From: Lysobacterales bacterium
GTDB taxonomy: Bacteria; Pseudomonadota; Gammaproteobacteria; Xanthomonadales; Rhodanobacteraceae
Direction of reading: 5' to 3'
Assembly (NCBI GenBank): GCA_002632325.1
Contig: NSJK01000005.1
Coordinates: forward strand, 1 to 64,000
Length of the DNA: 64,000 nucleotides
This document shows positions 1-8,765 of this stretch, piece after piece. The notes under the pieces were generated by a model. The model saw only the letters and a list, made by a program, of their open reading frames with translations, made no database searches and was not told the DNA's origin. Both the position numbers and the translations under genes were made by a program. Numbering within the stretch: position 1 is the first letter of the stretch; each line of letters starts with the position of its first letter.

Positions 1-168
1 TCGGTCAAGGCGATCAACGCGCAGCGCATGGCGATGAAGAGCGACGGCAAGCACCACGTCTCGCTCGACAAGGTGATCAAGACCATGCGCGAGACCGGAC
101 GCGACATGAAGGACAAGTACAAGGAAACCAGCCGCGGCGGGCTCGCGGTCAACGTGATCGAGTGCTGA
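1..168 (+). CDS. sdaA: L-serine dehydratase (L-serine ammonia-lyase), C-terminal end, 5' truncated
   Basis: The reading frame is open from the first base and ends at TGA 166-168, giving the last 55 residues of a protein whose start lies outside the window. The segment with [15 protein letters not shown] followed by [20 protein letters not shown] and the cysteine near the terminus matches the conserved C-terminal part of the iron-sulfur L-serine dehydratases as I know them. Those enzymes deaminate L-serine to pyruvate and ammonia in the cytoplasm, using a [4Fe-4S] cluster. The penultimate-type cysteine (last residue here) fits the family, in which a C-terminal tail cysteine reaches into the active site. 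Assignment rests on 55 residues only. The sequence from 169 to 331 after the stop holds nothing I can support. Confidence 0.85.
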   Translation, partial: SVKAINAQRMAMKSDGKHHVSLDKVIKTMRETGRDMKDKYKETSRGGLAVNVIEC

Positions 169-331
169 AATTGCGCATTGCGCTGGCCGCGTGAGCGTTT
201 CACGCGATCGGCAACGATCGCCTTGCGCGTGCATGCCGCTGGCGGCGCAATCGACCGTCGCGTCGCTGCATGCTCACCCGCCGCTCGGGCGGAGCGCGCG
301 GAACATCACACCGATCCGGTCGCCAAGCCAG

Positions 332-361
332 AAAAAAGGGGCCGGTCGCAAGACCGGCCCC
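332..361 (-). terminator. Rho-independent terminator of the first subtilisin-like protease gene
   Basis: Ten-base perfect arms (ggggccggtc at 338-347 and gaccggcccc at 352-361) enclose a gcaa loop. On the minus strand the hairpin is followed by six T (332-337). It lies about 60 bases after the minus-strand stop codon of the protease gene. On the plus strand the hairpin is followed by only two T, so termination of the serine dehydratase transcript here is less certain. Confidence 0.85.
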
Positions 362-417
362 TTGAAGTCATTGCCTGCGGCGCAAGGCGCACGCCGCGGA
401 TCAGAACCCGTCACACA

Positions 418-3400
418 TTACTGCGAAACCGGGCCCAAAGGTGCATTGGTGAGCACGATCGGACGGCCATTGGCCGTAGTACCGGTCGCGCGAACCACGT
501 AGTTCTTGGACAACGTCGGAATCGCGGTCGTGTTCAATGCAAGCGCCATGGCCGGATCGCTGAGGCTGGGAGCCGTCGTCCCGTCACCCACCGCATCACC
601 AATGTAAGAACGATTCATGAACGGGCCAGCATCAAGAGTCGCCGGCCGTGCGCCGACATTGCTCGCGTTCGGATTTGACAAGGCGATGAGCACTTCCGGA
701 CCGTTGACCACGACCGGCGTCGTGAGCGGAATGTCGACGAAGGCATTGGCCGGGGTGCCGATCGTGTAGATCGTCGGCGTGCCCACCGCGGTCGCGCCAT
801 TGGTCGGATCAGCATCGTTGTCGTTGTAGATGAAGATGCTGACCTTGTCGCCGGCGGCGTTCCAACCTGCGCTCGCACCGAAGATCGTCTGGACGTTGGT
901 GATCGTGATCGGGAAATCGGCAGCATTGGGCGTATAGCGATTGACCCAGATCATCCCGCACCAACTGGCGCAGCCCAAACCGCTGATGCTGCTGACCAGC
1001 TGATCGACCTTGAAGGTGCAGTTGTGGTTCGTGCAAATGACCGAGTCCGAAGGCGGCGGCGCTGCGCCACGCACGGCCACGGACAAGTGCTGTACCGGCG
1101 ACAGACTGCTGCTTTCGGTGAGATCGATGCGACCATAGGAATGGCTCGTGGTCGGCGCACCCGTCGCAGTCGCGGTGATCGTGACCGAGCCACTGAAGCC
1201 CGGGTAGAGCGTGATCGACGGCTGGCTGAAGGTCAGGTGATAACCCGGCGGATCGACGGCGGTCAACGTCCAGGTACCCTGCGCATTCAAACGGTTCCTG
1301 AAGGTACGTGTCCACGAGCAGCTCGTGCCGCAGGCGCTGTCGCGCATCGACGGCAGGTTGAGTTCCTTCTGGTTGATGCTCCCACCACTCGGATTCGCGG
1401 CCATGAAGCGATCGACCGTTTCATCCATTGTGAGTCCGGCGAGTGCTGCCTTGGTGAGGTCGACACGACCGCTGCCGACATCATCGACCGTCCACGGCGT
1501 GACACCATCCTGCTCCATACCATCGAGCTTGGCGGTGGTCATCAGCGCCGACTTGACTTCCATCGGCGACCACGACGGATGCACGGCGCGGATCAGCGCG
1601 CCGGAACCGGCGAGATGCGGCGAAGACATCGAGGTGCCGCTCATGAGGCCATAGCTGCCATCGGCAGCCGATTCCGCCGCGTAGATATTCACGCCGGGGC
1701 CGGTGATGTCGGGCTTGGTGAGGTTGTCGTAGGGCGCCTGGGTCGGACCGCGGAAGCTGAAGCCGGCCAGCACATCGCCCGCCTGCGAGCCGATCGCGGA
1801 ACGCTGATAGTCCGCAGTACCGAAACCGACCGGGTCAAAGCCATTGGCGAAGATCACGTCGGGATTGCTGACCGGCGGCTCATTGGCGTTGACCAAGGCA
1901 ATCAGCACATCACCGGCCGCCTGAGAGATGCTGAATGACGCAGCATCGGTGGGCGCGCCGGTGGTGTTCATGTTGATCGTGCCGGCCTGGTTGTTGGCGA
2001 CGACGACGAAACGCGCACCCGCATTGTAGGCATTGGTGACCTTTTCGGAGAAGTTGCAACTGCCGCGTCGCACGATCGCGACTTCATTGGCGCCGAAGGT
2101 GCCGGCCGGGATGCCACCCGAGCTCGTGCAGGCCTCGATGTTGGCCGCGTAGGTGCGCATGGCATGGCCGGTGAAGTTGCTGGTATCGACCGGGGCGAGT
2201 GTCGTGCTGCCAGGATTCATCGGAATGCCGACCAGCAGCGGATTGACGGGAGTCGGCCCGGTCACGGTGAGCTGCGGCGAAAGGAACTGATCCTGGGTCG
2301 AGGCCGCAACCGTCATCAGCCACGGACCATTGTTGCCGACCAGGCCAGTCGGGTTGGTGCAGGTCGAGCGTGTGTTGCCGGCCGAAGCGGCGATGAAGAT
2401 GTCGCTGGCTTCCGCGACGAGGAAGGCGAGGCTGTCCCACGGATTGCCGCCGCCGCAGGTCGGGCCGATCGAGTAGTTGGCGACATCGACCTGATCGATG
2501 ACCGCATTCGAGAACGCCGCTTCGAGATAGTCGCCGTAGAGTGCGCCATCGGTATGGTCGGCAACGCGGTACGAATAGACCTTGGCGCAGGGCGCAACGC
2601 CCGACATCGTCACGCCGTCAGGCAGCAAGGGCGCCGGATTGGCCGTGTTGTCGATCGTGTTGCCCGCGGCAGTACTGCCGGTGTGCACGCCGTGGCTGCT
2701 GGTATCGGCATTGCCGTCGGGGCCGTCGCAAACGCCATTGGTATCGGAAGTGCAGTCACGGTTGATCAGCTTGGGATTGTTGTCGCTGAAGCCGCAGGCC
2801 GGATCATTCGCAAATGAAGGATGGGCGGAATTGGTGCCGGTATCGATGATGCCGACCTTGATGCCCTGACCACGCGAAGCCGAGGAATAGCTGGGCACGG
2901 CCGAGCCGTCCCAGATCTTGTCGGCGCCAATGAACTTCGGACCACGGAAGGTATCGGCATGCTGCACGCCGACCGGCGTGACCGACTTCACGCCCGGCAC
3001 CGCAGCGATGCGCGCGACTTCGGCGGGCGAGAGTTTGGCCGACACCGCATTGCGCGTGATGTCGAAGGTGAAACGAATGTCGAGCATGCGACCGATCGCG
3101 TTCTCGACCGCGGTCAGGTGCTGCGCACGCTGCTGCGCGAGGTATGAGCGATAGGCGCGCGAGGCCGACGAATTGATCTCGAACTTGCGTGAGCTGTTGG
3201 CCGAGACGCCATCCACGTGCGCTGCAGTGCGCGAAAGGCCGGCGACGCCTCCGTCATAGAGGGCAAGGCCCTGTTCGACGAAGGTGATGAAATAGCGACC
3301 CGACGGATTTTCCGCATCCGTCACTTGTACCGGCGCACTGGCCGTCAGCGACGGGTTGTTCGCGGCTTGGGTATCCGACATCCCCGCACCCGCCAAAGCC

Positions 3401-3444
3401 ACACCAATGGCCGTGGCCAGGATCGTAAGGTGTACCGACTTCAT
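418..3444 (-). CDS. Secreted subtilisin-family (S8) serine protease with PA insert
   Basis: The 1008-residue protein begins with a signal peptide (positive MKSVH, hydrophobic LTILATAIGVALAGAG, likely cleaved near residue 27). A propeptide (about 30-165) resembles the I9-type inhibitor. The S8 triad is visible: Asp201 in GIIDTG, His251 in SSHGVHTG and Ser605 in MSGTSMSSPH, with the oxyanion Asn in SAGNT near 357. A protease-associated (PA) domain is inserted at roughly 430-520, between His and Ser. Beyond 650 come beta-rich segments without a recognised name. The start ATG has a GAGG ribosome site 8-12 bases upstream. Its close paralogue lies at 5504-8599. Odd feature: the motif IFANGFD, which is C-terminal in the paralogue, sits internally at 531-537. 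The substrate is unknown; the role is probably extracellular protein digestion. The 218 bases between this gene and the sulfotransferase gene hold nothing evident. Confidence 0.93.
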   Translation of the reverse strand: MKSVHLTILATAIGVALAGAGMSDTQAANNPSLTASAPVQVTDAENPSGRYFITFVEQGLALYDGGVAGLSRTAAHVDGVSANSSRKFEINSSASRAYRSYLAQQRAQHLTAVENAIGRMLDIRFTFDITRNAVSAKLSPAEVARIAAVPGVKSVTPVGVQHADTFRGPKFIGADKIWDGSAVPSYSSASRGQGIKVGIIDTGTNSAHPSFANDPACGFSDNNPKLINRDCTSDTNGVCDGPDGNADTSSHGVHTGSTAAGNTIDNTANPAPLLPDGVTMSGVAPCAKVYSYRVADHTDGALYGDYLEAAFSNAVIDQVDVANYSIGPTCGGGNPWDSLAFLVAEASDIFIAASAGNTRSTCTNPTGLVGNNGPWLMTVAASTQDQFLSPQLTVTGPTPVNPLLVGIPMNPGSTTLAPVDTSNFTGHAMRTYAANIEACTSSGGIPAGTFGANEVAIVRRGSCNFSEKVTNAYNAGARFVVVANNQAGTINMNTTGAPTDAASFSISQAAGDVLIALVNANEPPVSNPDVIFANGFDPVGFGTADYQRSAIGSQAGDVLAGFSFRGPTQAPYDNLTKPDITGPGVNIYAAESAADGSYGLMSGTSMSSPHLAGSGALIRAVHPSWSPMEVKSALMTTAKLDGMEQDGVTPWTVDDVGSGRVDLTKAALAGLTMDETVDRFMAANPSGGSINQKELNLPSMRDSACGTSCSWTRTFRNRLNAQGTWTLTAVDPPGYHLTFSQPSITLYPGFSGSVTITATATGAPTTSHSYGRIDLTESSSLSPVQHLSVAVRGAAPPPSDSVICTNHNCTFKVDQLVSSISGLGCASWCGMIWVNRYTPNAADFPITITNVQTIFGASAGWNAAGDKVSIFIYNDNDADPTNGATAVGTPTIYTIGTPANAFVDIPLTTPVVVNGPEVLIALSNPNASNVGARPATLDAGPFMNRSYIGDAVGDGTTAPSLSDPAMALALNTTAIPTLSKNYVVRATGTTANGRPIVLTNAPLGPVSQ

Positions 3445-3662
3445 GAACGTACCTCGAAAATGGAAGCGCCCTGCAAGGCCGCAGAGCAGGCTGTGCGTAC
3501 CGATCGATCGGCAAGCACTTCAACCTGACGGGTCAGCCGTCGAACTGTCGCTTTCGTGCGCCCCAGCACACAGCGGAACTGGTCATTCGCAAATGCACCA
3601 GCATGCAACACGATCCGTGTGCGCCACGACAACGCCCTTGATACCACGCACCCGGAAGCCAT

Positions 3663-5312
3663 TCAATCCATTCGCGGGCGCACGGAGGAAACTGGAGCTG
3701 CAGCAATGCCTTGCACGTTTGCACGGCTTTGGATTCGGCGTCGCAAGGGATCCAGCAGGTCGCCATAGCGCTGCGCCACCGCAAGGTCGCGGCGCAGCGG
3801 CTGCCGCACCTGGCTCGCACTCGAAGTGCGCACGTCGCGCGTGTTGGCGTGAAAGGCCAGACAGGCCGGATCGAAGTCGAGGCCGCAGGCCGCGAGCAGC
3901 TCGCGAATGCGTGGTTCCGGGTCGGCAAGCAGTGCCTCGTGATCGAGTTGCTGGATCGCCCGCGGCCATTGCTGCGTCCATGCCGACATCGCGCGTTCGC
4001 AGTCGCGCCAGAATGCGACCAGCTCATCGAGATCGAAAGTGAACACCTGTGCCTGGCCGAAGTTGTGCTTGTAGCAGCTCCACAGCATTTCCAACGGCTC
4101 ACGTCGGCAATGCACGATCGTGGCCGCGGGCAGCATGCGCCGGATCGCGCCCACGCTCTGCCAGTTGGTCAGGGTCTTGTTGCTGAAGCCCGGGCGCTGA
4201 TCACGCCAGCCTGCGCAACGTGCGAGGAAGTCTTCACCCAGCCGCGCCCAGTCTGCATCCTCTGCATCGCCAACCCAGTCCGGAAACGGTTGGCGACGGC
4301 GCTGCGACTCCGCATGCAGCACTTGCACCACTTCATTGCGCTCGCCGCCGCCCTGCACCTGCGGATGCGAGGACACGATCTGCTCGGCCAGCGTCGAGCC
4401 CGAACGCGGCATGCCCACGAAGAAGATCACGCCCCGACCTCGCGTGCTGCTCTCATCAACTGCAGGCAGATTCGCAAACGCATCGATGATGCGATCTACC
4501 AACGCGCTCACGGCCGCAGCGTCCCAGCGCAGACCACGTCGCTTGGCGGCGTTGGCGGCGACGAACAGTTCGTATGCCTGCGCGTAGCGACCCGCGTTCT
4601 CGAGGAAGCTCGCCAGCGCGAATTCGAAGTCGATGCGCCGCATCTCGGGCACGCGCCCCGATGCCTGCAAGGCCAGCAACGCGGAGAGCTCATCGGCGCT
4701 CGGATGAAAGGTCTTGAGGTTGGACAGGGCCACCCACGCCGACACCGATTCCCGATCGCGCTCGAGCACGCGCCGCAGTTCCCGCTCCGCCTCGGCGAGA
4801 TCGCCGAGCATCTTGAGCATCTCGGCGTGCTGCACCCGCGCGGGCAGATGTTCCGGCTGCAGGGCCAACACGCGCGCGAATGCGGCGCAAGCGCCTGCGG
4901 TGTCGTCGAGTACATCGCTGGCATGACCGAGGTTGTACCAGCCATCGACCAGCGCGGGGTCGAGCAAGACCGAGCGTGCAAACGCGGCATGCGCAGCGAC
5001 CATGTCGCCACCTTGTGCGAGCGCCGCGCCCAGTTGACAGGTCACCAGTGCATCTTCTGGCCAGCGCAACGCTGCACCGCGAAGACTCGCCAGTGCCTGC
5101 GCCACCTGGCCTTGTTGCAGCAAGGCCAACCCCTGCAGTCGCAACAGTTCGGGATGCGCCCCCGCAGCGTCTGCCGCCCGTGCCAGCGCGGCGAGCGCTG
5201 CACCCGAATCACCACGTTCAAGCGCCGCGATCGCCATGCGTGCGCAAGTGATTTCCGCCGGCGCGAGGCCATCAAGACGATCGGACTGATGCGGTCGTGG
5301 CGAATCCATCAT
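3663..5312 (-). CDS. TPR domain-containing sulfotransferase
   Basis: The 549-residue protein has two parts. Residues 20-270 are Ala/Leu-rich helical pairs typical of tetratricopeptide repeats (for example LLRLQGLALLQQGQVAQAL at 56-74). Residues 290-530 form a sulfotransferase: the 5'-phosphosulfate loop is MPRSGSTL at 301-308, and the 3'-phosphate region is IVHCRREPLEMLWS near 400. Such enzymes move sulfuryl from PAPS to a hydroxyl or amine acceptor; in the TPR class the repeats are thought to bind the acceptor protein or glycan. The acceptor is unknown here. No signal peptide is seen, so action is cytoplasmic. Two adjacent ATG codons (5312 and 5309) can serve as start and neither has a clear ribosome site. 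It stands alone between two paralogous secreted proteases transcribed in the same direction, and the upstream protease is closed by its own terminator. Confidence 0.9.
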   Translation of the reverse strand: MMDSPRPHQSDRLDGLAPAEITCARMAIAALERGDSGAALAALARAADAAGAHPELLRLQGLALLQQGQVAQALASLRGAALRWPEDALVTCQLGAALAQGGDMVAAHAAFARSVLLDPALVDGWYNLGHASDVLDDTAGACAAFARVLALQPEHLPARVQHAEMLKMLGDLAEAERELRRVLERDRESVSAWVALSNLKTFHPSADELSALLALQASGRVPEMRRIDFEFALASFLENAGRYAQAYELFVAANAAKRRGLRWDAAAVSALVDRIIDAFANLPAVDESSTRGRGVIFFVGMPRSGSTLAEQIVSSHPQVQGGGERNEVVQVLHAESQRRRQPFPDWVGDAEDADWARLGEDFLARCAGWRDQRPGFSNKTLTNWQSVGAIRRMLPAATIVHCRREPLEMLWSCYKHNFGQAQVFTFDLDELVAFWRDCERAMSAWTQQWPRAIQQLDHEALLADPEPRIRELLAACGLDFDPACLAFHANTRDVRTSSASQVRQPLRRDLAVAQRYGDLLDPLRRRIQSRANVQGIAAAPVSSVRPRMD

Positions 5313-5449
5313 TGAAACGGGACAGGCAAGGAGAAAGGCGTTCTAGCACAGGTGCTCGGTCACGACATCGGCTGATCATCGAATCAAGTCACGTGCATGC
5401 AGACTCTCATCTCGCTTGCACAGTCACGAACCCTGCGCCTGCGGCCAAG

Positions 5450-5480
5450 AAAAAAGCCGCAGGCACGAGGCCTGCGGCTT
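5450..5480 (-). terminator. Rho-independent terminator of the second subtilisin-like protease gene
   Basis: Eleven-base perfect arms (aagccgcaggc at 5454-5464, gcctgcggctt at 5470-5480) with an acgag loop are followed, on the minus strand, by a run of T derived from the A tract 5450-5455. It lies 24 bases beyond the protease stop codon and separates that gene from the sulfotransferase gene. Confidence 0.88.
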
Positions 5481-5503
5481 TGAACGGTCCAGCTTGATGC
5501 ATG

Positions 5504-8500
5504 TCAGGGCGATTCGAAGCCGTTCGCGAAGATGCGATCGGTGCAGTCGATCACCACGTTCGTCACATTGGCACCCGCGATCGTGCCGCTGCTGCTGGTC
5601 GCGGCGCAGATCAGGCCACTCGGCTGAGTCTGTACGGCGACCGCATAAGCTGCGCCATTGGCAAGCCCCGTCGGGAAGGTGAATGCCGTCACCCCCGAAG
5701 TGATCGCGATCGTCTGCGCGCCCGCATTGAGCGAAAGCACGAGCCCGTTGGCGCTCAGGCCGATGATCGAGCCGCCCACCGTGTAGCTGACGACGGTTGG
5801 CACGCAACTGATGTTGACGTTGGTGACGTTGGCGCCGGCGAGCGTTCCGCTGTGGTTGCTGACCGAGCAGGTGAGGCCGGTCGGCTGGGTCACGATGCCG
5901 ACGTTGTAGGCCGAACCATCGATGATCGGATTGGCAAACACGTAGCTGGTCGCATTGGCCGGCACATCGAGCAACTGCGCACCGGTGTTGAGCGAGAGCT
6001 TGAGACCCGCTGCGGTGAGGCCGCTGACCGCGCCGCCGATCGTGTAGTTCGACGCCACTGCGCAGGTCACTGCCACGTTGGTCACGTTCGTGCTGGCGAT
6101 CGTGCCGCTGCCATTGGCAACGCTGCAGGTCTGGCCACTCGGCTGGGTACCGACCGTGACCGCGTAGCTCGCACCGCCGGCAAGACCACCGGGGAAAGTG
6201 AAGCTGCCGTTTGCGTTGACCGACAGATTGTTGGCGCCATTGAGCTTGAGCACGAGACCCGTGCCGGTGAGGCCACTGACCGAGCCTCCGACGGTGTAGG
6301 TCGCTCCCGAAGTGCCCTTGATCGCAACGGTGAGATGCTGCGCCGGTGATGCACTGCTGCCTTCGGTCAAGGTGATGTAGCCGAACTTGACCGCAGTGAT
6401 GTTGGTCGAAGGCGTCGCCGTGAAGGTGATCGTCTGCTCGGCATTGGCCGCGAGCGTGAACGAAGCCGGCGAAGCGCTCACCGAGAAACTCGGATCGGTG
6501 GTGGTCGTCACCGTCCAGTTGCCCGAGGCCGCCATGCGGTTCTTCACGGTACGTGTCCACGAACAACTGCCAGCGCAGGCCATGTTGCGCAACGATGGCA
6601 CATTGAGCTGTTTGACGTTGATCGAGCCGCCGGAAGGATTGGCAGCAAGGAAGTTCGCCTTGGTCTCGTTCATCGTCAGGCCGGCCATCGCTGCCGCCGC
6701 GACATTGACGCGACCACTGCCGACGTCGTCGACGTCCCAAGGCGTGGTGCCATCTTCGCGGAAGCCATCGGGCTTGGCCGTCATCATCAGCGCCGAGCGG
6801 ATTTCAACCGGCGACCAGGTCGGATGCACCGCCTTGACCAGCGCGCCTGCGCCGGCCACGTGTGGTGTGGCCATCGAGGTGCCGCTCATGAACTGGTACT
6901 GGCCACTGGCCGGATCGGTGGCGGCATAGATGTCGACGCCGGGGCCACTGATGTCGGGCTTGGTCAGATCCGCCAGCGGTGCGGGGGTCGGGCCGCGGAA
7001 GCTGAAGTTGGCGAGCACGTCACCCTGACGGCTGGCAACCACGATCGGCGCGACATCGGCGGTGGAATTGCTCGGATTGCTGCCGACGAAGGCGATCACG
7101 GCATCGCCGCTGGCTTGGCTCGTGCTGTAGGCGGGCACATTCGGCGCACCCGTGGTATCCATGTTGATCGAGCCGGCCTGGTTGTTGCCGATCACCACGA
7201 GTTCGGCACCCGCGTTGAACGCATTGGTGATCTTCTCGGTGAACGTACAGGTGCCACGGCGCACGACCGCGATCGCGCCGGTGAACGTGCCTGCCGGAAT
7301 GCCGCCCGAAGCAGTGCAAGCTTCGATGTTGGTCGGCCAGGTCTTGACCGGCTTGCCGGTCCAGGTCGGCGTCGATGAAGCCGTCGTGGTGCTGCCGGGA
7401 TTGAGCGCAACGTTCTGCGTCAGTACCGGCGGCGTGCCCGGGCCGGTGAGCGAGAAGCCGGGGCCGATGATCTGATCCTGGGTAGTCGCTGCAACCGTCA
7501 TCACCCACGGGCCACGATGGTTGACCTGACCGACCGGATTGGTGACCGACGCCGAGGTGTTGCCCGCCGCAGCGGCGACAAATACGCCAGCGCCGACCGC
7601 GTCGAGGAACTTGCGGTCATTGTCGGTCCACGGCGAAGTGCCGCCAGAGATCGAGAAATTGATTGCATCCACGCCATCGGCGATTGCATTGTCGATGCCG
7701 GCTTGGATATCCGCACCGGGACAGCTGTCGGTCGGGCAGACCTTGTACTGGAACACCTGCGCGCAGGGCGCCACACCCGACATCGTCACGCCATTGGGCA
7801 GCGACGGCGCCGGCGTGACCGTGTTGTCGATGGTGTTGCCGGCGACCGTGCTGCCGGTGTGCACGCCGTGACCGTAGGTCGCATTCGCCTGGGGGTTGGC
7901 GCCATTGCAGATGCCGCCCGAGCTCGAGCTGCAATCCTTGGCGGTCAACTTCGGCAGGCTCACGCTGAAGCCGCAGGTCGCATCATTGGCGAACGAGGGA
8001 TGCGCACTGTTGGCACCGCCATCGATGATGCCGACCTTGACGCCCTGACCGCGCGTGCCGACATGGCTCGGCGTGCTGGTGCCGTCCCAGACTTGGGCAG
8101 CGCCGATGAACTTGGGACCACGATAGGTGCCCAGATGGTAGACGCCGGCCGGGCGCACCGATTCGACCGATGGCAACGCGGCAACCTTGGCTGCCTCATC
8201 GGGCGTGAGTTCGACGGCAATGCCGTTGAAGGTGATGCCGTAACTGTGGCTGGCACGGATGACTCGACCGATCGCACTCTCGATCTCCGCGCGATGCACG
8301 CCGCGCTGCGTTTCGAGCCAGGCTTCATAGCCATGCGCGGCAACGCTGTTGCGGTCGAGCTTCTGTCCGGCCGCGCTATCGGGCGCGGTGCGGGCCAGAC
8401 CGCTCACGCCACCTTGATAGTTGAGCAGGCCCGCTTCGCGGTAGGTGATGATGTAGACACCATCAGTCGCGACTTCCGGTGCGCTCACCGCCTCGCCCGC

Positions 8501-8599
8501 TTGCGCGCTCGAGATCATCCGGGCCTGATCGCCCATGCCAACGCCTGCCAAGGCGATCCCGATCGCCGTGGACAGAGCCACCAAATGCAAAGTCTTCAT
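5504..8599 (-). CDS. Secreted subtilisin-family (S8) protease with PA insert, three C-terminal repeats and IFANGFE tail
   Basis: I start the protein at ATG 8599, giving 1031 residues; the frame stays open 51 bases upstream, but only this start places the signal peptide (MKTLHLVALSTAIGIALAG) at the N-terminus, and GGGGG lies upstream. The triad is Asp193 (IIDGGANS), His244 (YGHGVHTG) and Ser575 (MSGTSMATPH). The Asp block reads DGG where DSG/DTG is usual. A PA-type insert covers about 425-510. After the catalytic core come three tandem repeats of about 80 residues (roughly 783-1022), each starting YTVGGS/YTIGGA and ending in NVTNV-x-x-x-C. The protein ends DRIFANGFESP, a tail I associate with secreted proteins of Xanthomonadales. 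It is a paralogue of the protease at 418-3444, sharing layout and many local motifs. Probably exported by Sec and possibly surface-held through the tail; that is inference. Confidence 0.92.
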   Translation of the reverse strand: MKTLHLVALSTAIGIALAGVGMGDQARMISSAQAGEAVSAPEVATDGVYIITYREAGLLNYQGGVSGLARTAPDSAAGQKLDRNSVAAHGYEAWLETQRGVHRAEIESAIGRVIRASHSYGITFNGIAVELTPDEAAKVAALPSVESVRPAGVYHLGTYRGPKFIGAAQVWDGTSTPSHVGTRGQGVKVGIIDGGANSAHPSFANDATCGFSVSLPKLTAKDCSSSSGGICNGANPQANATYGHGVHTGSTVAGNTIDNTVTPAPSLPNGVTMSGVAPCAQVFQYKVCPTDSCPGADIQAGIDNAIADGVDAINFSISGGTSPWTDNDRKFLDAVGAGVFVAAAAGNTSASVTNPVGQVNHRGPWVMTVAATTQDQIIGPGFSLTGPGTPPVLTQNVALNPGSTTTASSTPTWTGKPVKTWPTNIEACTASGGIPAGTFTGAIAVVRRGTCTFTEKITNAFNAGAELVVIGNNQAGSINMDTTGAPNVPAYSTSQASGDAVIAFVGSNPSNSTADVAPIVVASRQGDVLANFSFRGPTPAPLADLTKPDISGPGVDIYAATDPASGQYQFMSGTSMATPHVAGAGALVKAVHPTWSPVEIRSALMMTAKPDGFREDGTTPWDVDDVGSGRVNVAAAAMAGLTMNETKANFLAANPSGGSINVKQLNVPSLRNMACAGSCSWTRTVKNRMAASGNWTVTTTTDPSFSVSASPASFTLAANAEQTITFTATPSTNITAVKFGYITLTEGSSASPAQHLTVAIKGTSGATYTVGGSVSGLTGTGLVLKLNGANNLSVNANGSFTFPGGLAGGASYAVTVGTQPSGQTCSVANGSGTIASTNVTNVAVTCAVASNYTIGGAVSGLTAAGLKLSLNTGAQLLDVPANATSYVFANPIIDGSAYNVGIVTQPTGLTCSVSNHSGTLAGANVTNVNISCVPTVVSYTVGGSIIGLSANGLVLSLNAGAQTIAITSGVTAFTFPTGLANGAAYAVAVQTQPSGLICAATSSSGTIAGANVTNVVIDCTDRIFANGFESP

Positions 8600-8765
8600 C
8601 GTGTAACCCCCAGGTTGAACCCAAAAACAGGCCCGCAAGGCGACGGTCAATTGCTTTGACCTGCCCTGCCATGGACCAGGATCGCGGAATCAAGTGGCCG
8701 AGCCTAACATCGCCCGCGTTGCGAACCAACCACATCGACCATTGCGCACGAATTGCCGCATTGCA

